The position numbers were made by a program, and so were the translations under genes. The notes under the pieces were generated by a model. It was not told the DNA's origin. It searched no databases and saw only the letters and a list, made by a program, of their open reading frames with translations. Shown one piece after another: positions 27,788 to 39,884 of a stretch of 64,000 nucleotides of DNA (the stretch's first letter is position 1; each line of letters opens with the position of its first letter). Source of the stretch: Pyropia yezoensis (taxonomy: Eukaryota; Rhodophyta; Bangiophyceae; Bangiales; Bangiaceae); the NCBI GenBank assembly GCA_009829735.1, contig CM020618.1, forward strand, positions 1,063,096-1,127,095, read 5' to 3'.

Positions 27788-28159
27788 TCACAACAGTGCC
27801 TCAGACCATCATCACCGAAAAAGTCACACTCACCGGCGCTGCGCGAGTTTCGAGCCGCACCGCAGTGTCCAACTTCTTCCGATGGTGATCTCTCGGTGTT
27901 CCTGTCCGCTACACGGGTGTACAGCGCTGGGCGTGATTAATATACCCAGAAACGACCAAAAACTGGCGCTGTGGTGGTCCCAGGCACGAAGTATCCAGAC
28001 TCATGATCGAGGTGTGGTTACCGCGAAGCAGACGGGCGGCGCTATACCACTCTGCATGCAAAAAATGGACCTTGGAGAATGAGTGCAGTGGGCAGGGGTA
28101 ACAAGCAGACTTCGGCAGCGGCTGCGGGGAAGCCAGGCGGCCGGCGTCGAGGAGGAAAG
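27788..28159. other. Unassigned DNA between the gap and element C1
   Basis: These 372 bases match none of the four element families here. No credible ORF, tRNA or repeat is seen. The last five bases before the LTR are GAAAG, one side of a possible target duplication of C1. Confidence 0.5.
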
Positions 28160-28729
28160 TGTGGTATAAAACTCGATCCTCTCAGACACGTGTCAATATC
28201 CCTCGGGGGAAAGGGACAGGTAACGCAGAAAGGGGAACTACGAGAATGGTATGCCTGTTGTCTCACGTGCCTGCTTGCAGGGCAAACAGATACGCACGGT
28301 AGTGCACACGGGGAAGAGGAAAGCAAACGCGCAGTTGTTTTTTCCCTGAGGGCGCGGGCCGAGGGCGCTCGCTGTCCCTCTTAACGTGCATCTGGGGGAA
28401 CCCCGGCACGTTGGCCCGGTAGCCCCCCCATAACCCCGAGTGGCCCCGACCCGAGTCTAACCTCGTCAGGTCGGGGGCCACTATCACTACTAATTCTATT
28501 CCCACTCACTAATCTCACACTCAAATTCTCTCAAATCAAGTCCCTCACAAATATGCAAAAACACATCAGAAATCCCTCTCTCGCGTGTGGATAGCGTAGT
28601 CCACCGCATCCCAGTGCCGGGCACGGGCCACGGCCGCCAACCATCGCCACACGGCGGGCGTGTTCTGGCACCTGGTGCCCTCTGGTTGCAGTCCCGGGTC
28701 GGCGCCAAGTCGGGGCCAGGGATGCTACA
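28160..28729 (-). repeat. 3' LTR of element C1
   Basis: This 570-bp repeat matches 33103-33677 (inverted) and 49472-50045. In element orientation it starts TGTAGCATCC and ends TATACCACA. A polypurine tract, CTAGGGAGGGAGCTA on the minus strand, lies at 28730-28744. Confidence 0.9.
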
Positions 28730-28916
28730 TAGCTCCCTCCCTAGTCCGGCACGTCCTCGGGCCGAAACCAGGTGCCACCGTGCACAGCCTCGAGCACGTC
28801 CACACCGGTGCCGAGGTCGAGCGTCTTCACCCGGTCACGATCACCTGCCCCGATTCTGCCCCTCCCCCCCTCCGCTCCTTCACCTTGGCCCTCTCGTTCC
28901 CCGGAGTCTGGACGGT

Positions 28917-29098
28917 ATGTCCAGTTCCGAGATCCAAGCTGGGCCCGTGGTTCGGCGGCGAGTGTTGCGGAGGAGAACTCGGGTCGTCGTGCCCCTCTCC
29001 TGCCTCCGGTTCCTCGGATGTCGGTGCCGGCGCCGGTCGCCACGGCGGGGACGGATCGAGTTCCCCCGGCTTCCGCGATGCACCGGTCGAGGCCCCCC
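28917..29098 (+). pseudogene. Remnant of the antisense ORF in C1
   Basis: The plus strand begins with the same start as the antisense ORF of C2 (MSSSEIQAGP) and stays recognisable for about 60 codons. It then jumps directly into the C-terminal part of pol at the sequence AGACCCTC. C2 has that octamer at both 39685-39692 and 41809-41816, so the intervening 2124 bp were lost between two 8-bp repeats. Confidence 0.7.
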
Positions 29099-32000
29099 CG
29101 GAGGGTCTTGGTTGGCCCCGTCCTCTTGGTCCTCCTCCGTGTCCGACTCCAGAATCTTGCCGGCTCTGGCCACGGGAGTGCCCTCAATCCCGTTCCGTCG
29201 CGTGTAGGCACAGACGTCCGCGATGGGTAGCCGGTTTGAGGGTTCCCATGTATCATCTGCCGGGTTGAAACCGAACCAGCGTACTCGCAGGTACAGGCGT
29301 CCATCTCTCCAGGCATGGTCGACAAACTTGACGTAGACAAATTCCCGACCTTCTTCTTGGATAGCCAGGGTATCGCAGTCCGCTTACGCCGGGTCAAGTC
29401 CCGTTGGCTTGGCGGTGGAGCTCGGGTGACATGGTCGCTGCTCACCCGGTACGGAGAGCCATCCACGTCTAGAAGGAAGGTCCAGCCATCCGTATTGAGA
29501 ATCTCATAAGGTCCATCCGTCTTAGAGTCCAGCTTCCCCCGGGTCTTGCTATGGTTGTCCACAAAAACCCAGTCGCCACCACCCAGTTCCTTGTTCTTTT
29601 CCCGGACACCCTTGTCATAGTCCCGCTTGTATCGCTCCTGGGTCTTTGAGATTGACTCCTTGACTCTTGGGAGCAGGAGCTTTAGTTGTTCCAGGAACTC
29701 ATCCTTTGCCTTGGGACCTGACTTCAGTGCAGGCTGGAGACCATCCGGTATTCTTTCAGGGAGAAGTTGGTCAGCCGCCTTGGGGTGACAAAGTCGAGTG
29801 GAGCGACTCCCGTTGTCCGGTGAACTCGGGAGTTGTAGGCTAGAGTGAGGACAGCCAGGAGCTCGTCCCAGTCTTCTTGGTGCTCCTCCACGTAGTGCCG
29901 TAGCATGTCCACTAGGGTCCGGTTGAATCGTTCCACCTGGCCGTTCGTTTGAGGGTGGTACGTCGTGGTGTACAAGTTCTTGATGCCCATCAGGTCACAG
30001 ACTCCTTGGAAGAACAGGGATGCAAACTGGGGACCGTTGTCGGTTAAGACGGAGTCTGGAGGGCCGTAGGCAGCTATCCAGTACTCGCAGAAGGCCGACG
30101 TGACATCCAGAGCCGTGATGGTTCTCAACGGGATTGCTCGAGTGAACTTGGAGAACCGGTCACAAATGATGAGCAGGTATATGTTGCCACTGGAGGTCTC
30201 AGGTAGGGGCCCCAGGATGTCCATGCTTAAGCTTGCAAAGGGCTCCGCCGCAGGGAATAGGCGTAGCTTAGAAGTCTTCTTCCTCTGGGACAACCGGTTC
30301 CTTGCACAAGAAATACAAGCCTCCAGGCACTTATGGACGTCACTGGCCATGGTTTCCCAGTAATAATGTCGTCTCATGGAAGCATACATCCGATTGATAC
30401 CAGGATGCCCGGCCTGGGGAGACGAGTGCTCCAGGCGTAGGATGTCAGTCCGTAGGCTCCGGGGTACGTAGACTTGAGTTGCCCCATCGAAGGGTGACAC
30501 CCGTACCAGGAGTCCGTCTGTAGACTCGGAGAAGCGACTGTTCCGGTTCAGGTCCATTTGGTGGCGAAGCTCCAAGCATTGAGGATCCGTCAGTTGTGCC
30601 TCCAGCATCCGGTGAATGGTCACCGGTTGATGAGCTTCAGGTGTCTCATACAGGGGAGCGTGCCAGCCACGTCCGACATTCGGGAGGATGAAGCAAGGTA
30701 TTTCCTCCGGGATAGGACCGGTATCGGCTGCAGGAGTCTCCAGCCGGGACATGGTGTCGGCGCAGTGGTGCTCCCTCCCTGCTCTGGTGCACACCTTGTA
30801 CTTGAACTCCGAAAGGCGTAGGCGCCACCGGGCGACCCTTCCTTGACTGCTGTCCATGCATAGCAGCCACCTTAGACTGGCGTGGTCCGTCCGGATGAGG
30901 AACTCTTGTCCTTCAAGATATGGACGTAACAGGAAGCAAGCCCAGACGACCGCCAAGCACTCGCGCTCGGTCGTGGAATAGTTTCTTCTCGGCTGGAGTC
31001 AAGACGCGACTGTAGTAGCCTATCGGGAGGAAGTGCCCATCAGGTTGCTGCTGGAGTAGTGAGCACCCCACCTGGACGCCACAGGCGTCAGTCTCCAGAA
31101 CAAACTGACCCTCCCGCTTGGGTAACGCCAGTACTGGGAGTGGTGGTCAGGCCGCTTCTTGAGCTCTTCGAAGGCTGCTGTCTGCTTCTCGTCGAACACC
31201 GGGAGTTGTGCTGGAAGCTTCTTGCTAGTAAGCTTGGTCAATGGCCGGGCAATCAGAGCGTAGTCTCGTACGAACCGGCGGTAGACGTTGCACATACCCA
31301 GGAAGCTCTTGAGTTCCGTCTGGGTTTTAGGTTGCCGTGCATGCCGGAGGGCCTTGATGTTCTTCTCATTGACTCGGAGCTCCCCCGGACTCAGCACGTG
31401 CCCCAGGTACTCCACCTCAGTCTCAAACAGGTGGCACTTCTCGGCCTTGAGGGTAACTCCAGCCTTGGACAGGAGGGCCAGGACCTCTCGAAGGTGCTCC
31501 AGGTGTTCCGCTGGGGTCTTGGAGAAAACAATGATGTCGTCCAGGTAGACCAAACATGTTCTCCACCTTAGCCCCGACAGGATGATGTCGATGGCTCTCT
31601 GGAAGGGTTGCCGGGAGCATTAGTGAGACCAAAAGGGAGACGCTTTGCACCGGAACAGTCCCATGTGGCACGTGAAGGTAGTCTTGTCCTTGTCCTCGTC
31701 AGCCAGAGGGATCTGCCAGTAACCGGCATTACAATCCAGCGTCGAGAAGAGGGTGGCATCCCAAGAAAGTCGAGGCAATCATCCATCCGGGGTATCGGGT
31801 ATACATCCTTGACTGTCATCTCGTTCAGGCGTCTGTAGTCAACGCAGAAACGGAAGTGACCGCCAGGTTTTCGGGACGACTACCACCGGGAAAGCCCACT
31901 CGCCATCAGACGGCTCGATAACATCCATCTTGAGCATCTTGTTAACCTGCTTCTCAATCTCATCCCGGCGATGAGGTCCAGCCCGGTATGGGTGCATGTG

Positions 32001-33102
32001 CACTGGTTTGGCATCTGGCTTGAGTTGAATCCGGTGTAGGGTGGCGTCCATCTTGCCCAGCTCTCCGGACCACAGGTGCCGGTATTCCTGGAGAAGCTTC
32101 TCCAGTGCCTCCTTCAAGTCGGGAGGGACGTTTTCTTGGTTGACCTTCGGCATCCCGGGCGGTGCTTGTTCGGGCTTCGGAGTAATACGGCCAGCCTGCT
32201 CTTGTTCCGGAGATACGTCTAAGGCCGTCAAGTTGGATGCCAGCTCTTGTTGCAGGTTGAAGAGGTCTTCCTTGCTCATAGCGCGGGCGGACCCCCGGTA
32301 AGGCTCTGCTGTACCAACTCGAGTGCCCTTGGCGAGGGTTATTGGCTTCCGGCTCACGTTGACGATCAGCACCGAGAACGGGGTGTGCCTCTCCACCTTC
32401 TTGTGGTGTCCGTGGGCTAGGTATAATCGGTGTTTCGCCAGAAATTCCTTGCGTCCGTAGATCAGGCATTGACCTGCAGTCCGGGTCGTGACTTGAACCT
32501 TGGTCTCCGAGCGAGGAGGTAGGAGCACCGGTTTGATGAGGGTCAAGGTAGAGGGTGGGATGCGTTCCTTCTGGTTCTTGGCCACACGAACCTTGGTGTC
32601 CAGGTGCTCCAGCACTGGGTGACACAAACCCATGGTTGAACTGCACCTTTCCTTCTCCGGGTAGGATGCTCTTGACATGCTGCTTCTGGAAGTCCCAGCC
32701 TAGGATGAGGGGGACTGATAAGGTCTTGACTACTAGAAAGGGAAAAAGCATTGGTTCATTGTTGACATAGATGGCGACGGGAAGACGGCCAAGCGGTCGT
32801 AGGGTTTGACCTGATGCGTCCACAATCCGGGTCTTGGTAGGCGCTCTCCAGGCATGTCGACGCCAGCCCGGAGGTAACAGGTTCTCAGTGATGACGCTTG
32901 GTCCGGCTCCCGTGTCGACCACCCGGCGTAACAGCTTGGGGAGGCTATCCCCCACACGCATACGAGCATTAATCTTGAGGTTTTTCCTTACGCAGGACGA
33001 GCAAGGTCCCCTTGAACAAACAGGGTGTCCAGGCGGCTACCGGTTGAGCAGGTAACTGCCGTCCTTTCTCCCCGGCACGCAAGGGGAGAACAGGTAGAAG
33101 TA
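29091..33102 (-). pseudogene. pol: Pol of element C1, frameshifted
   Basis: The minus strand carries protease (VVDTGAGPSVI near 32900), reverse transcriptase (YLDDIIVFSK near 31540), RNase H and integrase (30956-29724) and a chromo-like tail, all close to C2. Frame breaks occur near 31840, 31750, 31610, 31150, 30985, 29740 and 29360. Most are one-base differences in short homopolymers compared with C2 and C3. The normal pol stop was removed by the deletion, so the frame runs on into the antisense-ORF remnant. Confidence 0.85.
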
Positions 33103-33677
33103 TGTAGCATCCCTGGCCCCGACTTGGCGCCGACCCGGGACTGCAACCAGAGGGCACCAGGTGCCAGAACACGCCCGCCGTGTGGGCGATGGTTGGCGGC
33201 CGTGGCCCGTGCCCCGGCACTGGGATGCGGTGGACTACGCTATCCACACGCGAGAGAGGGATTTCTGATGTGTTTTTGCATATTTGTGAGGGACTTGATT
33301 TGAGAGAATTTGAGTGTGAGATTAGTGAGTGGGAATAGAATTAGTAGTGATAGTGGCCCCCGACCTGACGAGGTTAGACTCGGGTCGGGGCCACTCGGGG
33401 TTATGGGGGGGCTACCGGGCCAACGTGCCGGGGTTCCCCCAGATGCACGTTAAGAGGGACAGCGAGGCGCCCTCGGCCCGCGCCCTCAGGGAAAAAGACA
33501 ACTGCGCGTTTGCTTTCCTCTTCCCCGTGTGCACTACCGTGCGTATCTGTTTGCCCTGCAAGCAGGCACGTGAGACAACAGGCATACCATTCTCGTAGTT
33601 CCCCCTTTCTGCGTTACCTGTCCCTTTCCCCCGAGGGATATTGACACGTGTCTGAGAGGATCGAGTTTTATACCACA
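33103..33677 (+). repeat. 5' LTR of element C2
   Basis: This 575-bp LTR starts TGTAGCATCC and ends TATACCACA. It is inverted relative to 28160-28729. No clear TATA box is seen in its first two thirds. Confidence 0.92.
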
Positions 33678-33681
33678 TATT

Positions 33682-33699
33682 TGGTGGAGCAGCAGGGGA
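33682..33699 (+). other. Primer-binding site of C2
   Basis: TGGTGGAGCAGCAGGGGA begins four bases after the LTR (17 or 18 bases shared with A1 and D3 at the corresponding place). Families A, C and D, with unrelated LTRs, thus use the same tRNA primer. Confidence 0.8.
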
Positions 33700-33887
33700 T
33701 TGGAGTGTTTGAGAAGAGACATTTGGGAGCAGCGGTTGCGTTTGTTCCTATTCTGTCTTTTTCTGTGGTTTGGGAATTATTTGCACCCGTTCACGGGAAC
33801 CCCATTCCTGGCTCTCCAACCCCTCTCTTGTGGTCTTGCGATCTTTGGACACGCAGGTAACTGGACTGTGGCTGTCAAGAGACCAAC

Positions 33888-35650
33888 ATGGCTACCCTCC
33901 CTGGCACGACGGTGCCCGAAGGGGTAGACCCCGCGTCCCTTGACGCATCCCTGGTCACCGCGGGGGACGGTGCCCAACTCGGCGTTCTCCCTACGGGTGA
34001 AGCAGACCTGGGCGTGACATCCGGTAGTGGACTGGAGTCTACAGGCGGCCAAGTACCGCCTGCTCCCGTTCCTCCGGCTGTTCCTCCTGTGGGAGCCACC
34101 CCGGGGTCAACGGCGTTTGAGTCCGCTCGCAGCAGACGTCTCCCTCCTGTCGGTTCTACTCTTCAACCTCCAGGGATAGCCCCTGGTGTGTTCACTCCTG
34201 GACCCACACATGGCAGCTGGGTGTATACACCTCTTCCTGTGGGCACTAGCAGTGCCAGAGGCACCGCTATGACTGGTTCTACGGGTCTTCCTGAGACTTC
34301 GACTCCTGGGACCGGCCAAGCTTTTCCTCCCCTTGCGTCCTATGGGGCGGGGAGCTCCAAGACCGGTGACCGGAGCAGCCGTAGGCGTCGGCGTCGTCGC
34401 CGCCGCTCTAGCACCAGCGAGACCAGTTCCTCCAGCTCTGAGGAGGGATATGACTGGGATGCATCTCCCGGTCCTACCCGGCGCAGGCTAGTCGAGTTCG
34501 ACTTCCCTGCCCACCAAGTGGGAGATGCCACCCTGAACAAGGTCACGTATTGGGGTAACTACCGGCTGGAGAACCAAGACCAAGGTTACACCCGGAAGAT
34601 GGCCAAGAAGATGGCATCCCTGAACCGGCGAATGCAGCCGAGCTTTGGGGGGCATCCTAAGTTTTCCGGGAAGAGACCGGCGCTTATCTTTGCCTTCCTG
34701 CGCCGGTTTGTCAAGGCATGCAATGACAACGATGTGTCCGAGGGCAAGGCTCTCTATCTCCTGGTTAACTTCATGACCGGAGAAGCGGAACAGCGGTTTT
34801 GCACAGGTTCTACCAGACTCTGCCGGGCACATTGTTGGACGTACCGTCGCGAGTTATCCGGAGGCGGTCAACTGGCTCCTGTCCAACTACGCAGACGCGG
34901 ACTCCCTGCGTAAGGCAGTCGGTAGGCTGAACCGGGCAACCATGGAGAGACAAGAGACTCCAGAGGCGTTCGCCCGTCGTGTCCGGGAGATGAGCGATGC
35001 TTGTGGCAACGTTTTACCCTGAGGACAGGCTCAAGATGATCTTCTCGGAGGGCTTCCTGAATATCTTCAAGTGGATGCGGAGAACTACAACCAGGAACAT
35101 CAAGAACATACCTTCCAGCAGTTGATGGCCTATACCCAGGGCAAGCACCGGCAAGCCAAGGCCCTCCAGGCTCCTATGGTATCAACCCCCAAGCCGTTGT
35201 CGCGAGTTCGTCCCGGACCCGACAAGTATAAGGGAGGAGATAACCCTGTACCGGTACTCGCAGTTGGCGAGGCCTCACCCATGGAGTCAAGGGACAAGTG
35301 GGGCGGCTTCGTTTTCTAAGGAGCAACCTTCCTGGTCGCCCCCAAGCAGATCAGGAACCAGCGGTTCCGGTCTTGCTGGCTGTGCCAGAAGGAGGATCAT
35401 ATGTCCTACCAGTGCCCGACCATTCCCGAGGATCTCCAGGAGAAAACTCAAGCGTCAAGGACTGGTGTTTGCAAAGGCGGTCAACTGGGCTGACCGGCGG
35501 GCACCCTCCAAGATGGACAAGGCACAGGTACATGCCATCCGAGTGGCAACCTTACAGAGCATCACGGAGGCTCTGGCAAGGGAAGCTCCTACGGACTTTG
35601 ACCTGGAGACCGAAACCTCTAAGGACTCCTCGGAGCCGGGAAACGAGTAG
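33888..35650 (+). pseudogene. gag: Gag of element C2, with frame breaks
   Basis: ATG 33888 (context accaacATGG) opens the frame. The N terminus is Pro/Thr/Gly-rich, followed at about residues 160-185 by an Arg run and a Ser-rich acidic stretch. A capsid-like region contains FAFLRRFVKACNDNDVSEG, clearly related to the A1 gag at the same place. A CCHC knuckle, CWLCQKEDHMSYQC, lies near 35380 and the protein ends in GNE at TAG 35650. Frame breaks near 34800, 35015, 35320 and 35450 are single-base differences from C3, where 389 codons of the same region are open. They may be sequencing errors. Confidence 0.85.
35638..35644 (+). promoter_or_regulatory. Candidate -1 frameshift site of C2
   Basis: GGGAAAC stands in the gag phase G GGA AAC, followed by GAG TAG. 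Slippage gives GGG AAA CGA GTA and enters the frame leading to protease. The sequence and its distance to the stop match A1 and D3. In C3 the site reads GGAAGC and is lost. No clear downstream stem was found. Confidence 0.65.
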
Positions 35651-38600
35651 GGCAGGCGCTCTCCCCAAGTGTCTTCCCGAATCTCCAACGGCAGGGTACT
35701 TCTACCTGTTCTCCCCTTGCGTGCCGGGAGAAAGGACGGCAGTTACCTGCTCAACCGGTAGCCGCCTGGACACCCTGTTTGTTCAAGGGACCTTGCTCGT
35801 CCTGCGTAAGGAAAACCTCAAGATTAATGCTCGTATGCGTGTGGGGGATAGCCTCCCCCAAGCTGTTACGCCGGTGGTCGACACGGGAGCCGGACCAAGC
35901 GTCATCACTGAGAACCTGTTACCTCCGGGCTGGCGTCGACATGCCTGGAGAGCGCCTACCAAGACCCGGATTGTGGACGCATCAGGTCAAACCCTACGAC
36001 CGCTTGGCCGTCTTCCCGTCGCCATCTATGTCAACAATGAACCAATGCTTTTTCCCTTTCTAGTAGTCAAGACCTTATCAGTCCCCCTCATCCTAGGCTG
36101 GGACTTCCAGAAGCAGCATGTCAAGAGCATCCTACCGGAGAAGGAAAGGTGCAGTTCAACCATGGGTTTGTGTCACCAGTGCTGGAGCACCTGGACACCA
36201 AGGTTCGTGTGGCCAAGAACCAGAAGGAACGCATCCCACCCTCTACCTTGACCCTCATCAAACCGGTGCTCCTACCTCCTCGCTCGGAGACCAAGGTTCA
36301 AGTCACGACCCGGACTGCAGGTCAATGCCTGATCTACGGACGCAAGGAATTTCTGGCGAAACACCGATTATACCTAGCCCACGGACACCACAAGAAGGTG
36401 GAGAGGCACACCCCGTTCTCGGTGCTGATCGTCAACGTGAGCCGGAAGCCAATAACCCTCGCCAAGGGCACTCGAGTTGGTACAGCAGAGCCTTACCGGG
36501 GGGTCCGCCCGCGCTATGAGCAAGGAAGACCTCTTCAACCTGCAACAAGAGCTGGCATCCAACTTGACGGCCTTAGACGTATCTCCGGAACAAGAGCAGG
36601 CTGGCCGTATTACTCCGAAGCCCGAACAAGCACCGCCCGGGATGCCGAAGGTCAACCAAGAAAACGTCCCTCCCGACTTGAAGGAGGCACTGGAGAAGCT
36701 TCTCCAGGAATACCGGCACCTGTGGTCCGGAGAGCTGGGCAAGATGGACGCCACCCTACACCGGATTCAACTCAAGCCAGATGCCAAACCAGTGCACATG
36801 CACCCATACCGGGCTGGACCTCATCGCCGGGATGAGATTGAGAAGCAGGTTAACAAGATGCTCAAGATGGATGTTATCGAGCCGTCTGATGGCGAGTGGG
36901 CTTTCCCGGTGGTAGTCGTCCCGAAAACCTGGCGGTCACTTCCGTTTCTGCGTTGACTACAGACGCCTGAACGAGATGACAGTCAAGGATGTATACCCGA
37001 TACCCCGGATGGATGATTGCCTCGACTTTCTTGGTGATGCCACCCTCTTCTCGACGCTGGATTGTAATGCCGGTTACTGGCAGATCCCTCTGGCTGACGA
37101 GGACAAGGACAAGACTACCTTCACGTGCCACCTGGGACTATTCCGGTGCAAGCGTCTCCCTTTTGGTCTCACTAATGCTCCGGCAACCTTCCAGAGAGCC
37201 ATCGACATCATCCTGTCGGGCTAAGGTGGAGAACATGTTTGGTCTACCTGGACGACATCATTGTTTTCTCCAAGACCCCAGCGGAACACCTGGAGCACCT
37301 TCGAGAGGTCCTGGCCCTCCTGTCCAAGGCTGGAGTTACCCTCAAGGCCGAGAAGTGCCACCTGTTTGAGACTGAGGTGGAGTACCTGGGGCACGTGCTG
37401 AGTCCGGGGGAGCTCCGAGTCAATGAGAAGAACATCAAGGCCCTCCGGCATGCACGGCAACCTAAAACCCAGACGGAACTCAAGAGCTTCCTGGGTATGT
37501 GCAACGTCTACCGCCGGTTCGTACGGGACTACGCTCTGATTGCCCGGCCCTTGACCAAGCTTACTAGCAAGAAGCTTCCAGCACAACTCCCGGTGTTCGA
37601 CGAGAAGCAGACAGCAGCCTTCGAAGAGCTCAAGAAGCGCCTGACCACCACTCCAGTACTGGCGTTACCCAAGCGGGAGGGTCAGTTTGTTCTGGAGACT
37701 GACGCCTGTGGCGTCCAGGTGGGGTGCTCACTACTCCAGCAGCAACCTGATGGGCACTTCCTCCCGATAGGCTACTACAGTCGCGTCTTGACTCCAGCCG
37801 AGAAGAACTATTCCACGACCGAGCGCGAGTGCTTGGCGGTCGTCTGGGCTTGCTTCCTGTTACGTCCATATCTTGAAGGACAAGAGTTCCTCATCCGGAC
37901 GGACCACGCCAGTCTAAGGTGGCTGCTATGCATGGACAGCAGTCAAGGAAGGGTCGCCCGGTGGGGCCTACGCCTTTCGGAGTTCAAGTACAAGGTGTGC
38001 ACCAGAGCAGGGAGGGAGCACCACTGCGCCGACACCATGTCCCGGCTGGAGACTCCTGCAGCCGATACCGGTCCTATCCCGGAGGAAATACCTTGCTTCA
38101 TCCTCCCGAATGTCGGACGTGGCTGGCACGCTCCCCTGTACGAGACACCTGACGCTCATCAACCGGTAACCATTCACCGGATGCTGGAGGCACAATTGAC
38201 GGACCCTCAATGCTTGGAGCTTCGCCACCAAATGGACCTGAACCGGAACAGTCGCTTCTCCGAGTCTACAGACGGACTCCTGGTACGGGTGTCACCCTTC
38301 GATGGGGCAACTCAAGTCTACGTACCCCGGAGCCTACGGACTGACATCCTACGCCTGGAGCACTCGTCTCCCCAGGCCGGACATCCTGGTATCAATCGGA
38401 TGTATGCTTCCATGAGACGACACTATTACTGGGAAACCATGGCCAGTGACGTCCATAAGTGCCTGGAGGCTTGTATTTCTTGTGCAAGGAACCGGTTGTC
38501 CCAGAGGAAGAAGACTTCTAAGCTACGCCTATTCCCTGCGGCGGAGCCCTTTGCAAGCTTAAGCATGGACATCCTGGGGCCCCTACCTGAGACCTCCAGT

Positions 38601-39739
38601 GGCAACATATACCTGCTCATCATTTGTGACCGGTTCTCCAAGTTCACTCGAGCAATCCCGTTGAGAACCATCACGGCTCTGGATGTCACGTCGGCCTTCT
38701 GCGAGTACTGGATAGCTGCCTATGGCCCTCCAGACTCCGTCTTAACCGATAACGGTCCCCAGTTTGCATCCCTGTTCTTCCAAGGAGTCTGTGACCTGAT
38801 GGGCATCAAGAACTTGTACACCACGACGTACCACCCTCAAACGAACGGCCAGGTGGAACGATTCAACCGGACCCTAGTGGACATGCTACGGCACTACGTG
38901 GAGGAGCATCAAGAAGACTGGGACGAGCTCCTGGCTGTCCTCACTCTAGCCTACAACTCCCGAGTTCACCGGACAACGGGAGTCGCTCCACTCGACTTTG
39001 TCACCCCAAGGCGGCTGACCAACTTCTCCCTAGAAAGAAATACCGGATGGTCTCCAGCCTGCACTGAAGTCAGGTCCCAAGGCAAAGGATGAGTTCCTGG
39101 AACAACTAAAGCTCCTGCTCCCAAGAGTCAAGGAGTCAATCTCAAAGACCCAGGAGCGATATAAGCGGGACTATGACAAGGGTGTCCGGGAAAAGAACAA
39201 GGAACTGGGTGGTGGCGACTGGGTTTTTGTGGACAACCATAGCAAGACCCGGGGGAAGCTGGACTCTAAGACGGATGGACCTTATGAGATTCTCAATACG
39301 GATGGCTGGACCTTCCTTCTAGACGTGGATGGCTCCTCCGTACCGGGGTGAGCCAGCGACCATGTCACCCGAGCTCCACCGCCAAGCCAACGGGACTTGA
39401 CCCGGCGTAAGCGGACTGCGATACCTGGCTATCCAAGAAGAAGGTCGGGAATTTGTCTACGTCAAGTTTGTCGACCATGCCTGGAGAGATGGACGCCTGT
39501 ACCTGCGAGTACGCTGGTTCGGTTTCAACCCGGCAGATGATACATGGGAACCCTCAAACCGGCTACCCATCGCGGACGTCTGTGCCTACACGCGACGGAA
39601 CGGGATTGAGGGCACTCCCGTGGCCAGAGCCGGCAAGATTCTGGAGTCGGACACGGAGGAGGACCAAGAGGACGGGGCCAACCAAGACCCTCGGGACGAG
39701 ACGAGCTCACCCGCAACGGATGCGGAACAAGAGGATTGA
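35645..39739 (+). pseudogene. pol: Pol of element C2, with frame breaks
   Basis: Protease has VVDTGAGPSVI near 35880. Reverse transcriptase follows (NAGYWQIP near 37070, YLDDIIVFSK near 37245), then RNase H from about 37700, integrase with HHCC near 38360-38490, MDILGPL, LTDNGPQF and VERFNR, and a chromo-like tail (RVRWFGFNPADDTWE) near 39510. A 617-codon stretch (37239-39092) is open. Breaks near 36135, 36925, 37225, 39035 and 39340 are one-base changes relative to C3. The true stop is TGA 39737-39739. All catalytic motifs are preserved, so the breaks may be technical. Confidence 0.88.
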
Positions 39740-39884
39740 GAAGAAGGGAACGGGTATATCAAGGAGAACACGCAATGCAAGCATGGAACAATCAAGGAAA
39801 CCAAGCACCCGCTCGAGCAACCCTTCTCTCCGCCTCTTCCCTCCTCGCTTCTCCCAAGACCCTCACCCTCCTTGCCTCCAACTA

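Larger units (their letters stand above)
28160..33102 (-). mobile_element. Ty3/gypsy element C1, partial
   Basis: On the minus strand this is the pol gene and 3' LTR of family C. Gag, primer site and 5' LTR are missing because the 5' LTR of C2, in opposite orientation, begins at 33103 inside the gag-pol junction region. Relative to C2 it also lacks about 2.1 kb between pol and the 3' LTR, including most of the antisense ORF. It is a dead copy. Confidence 0.85.
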
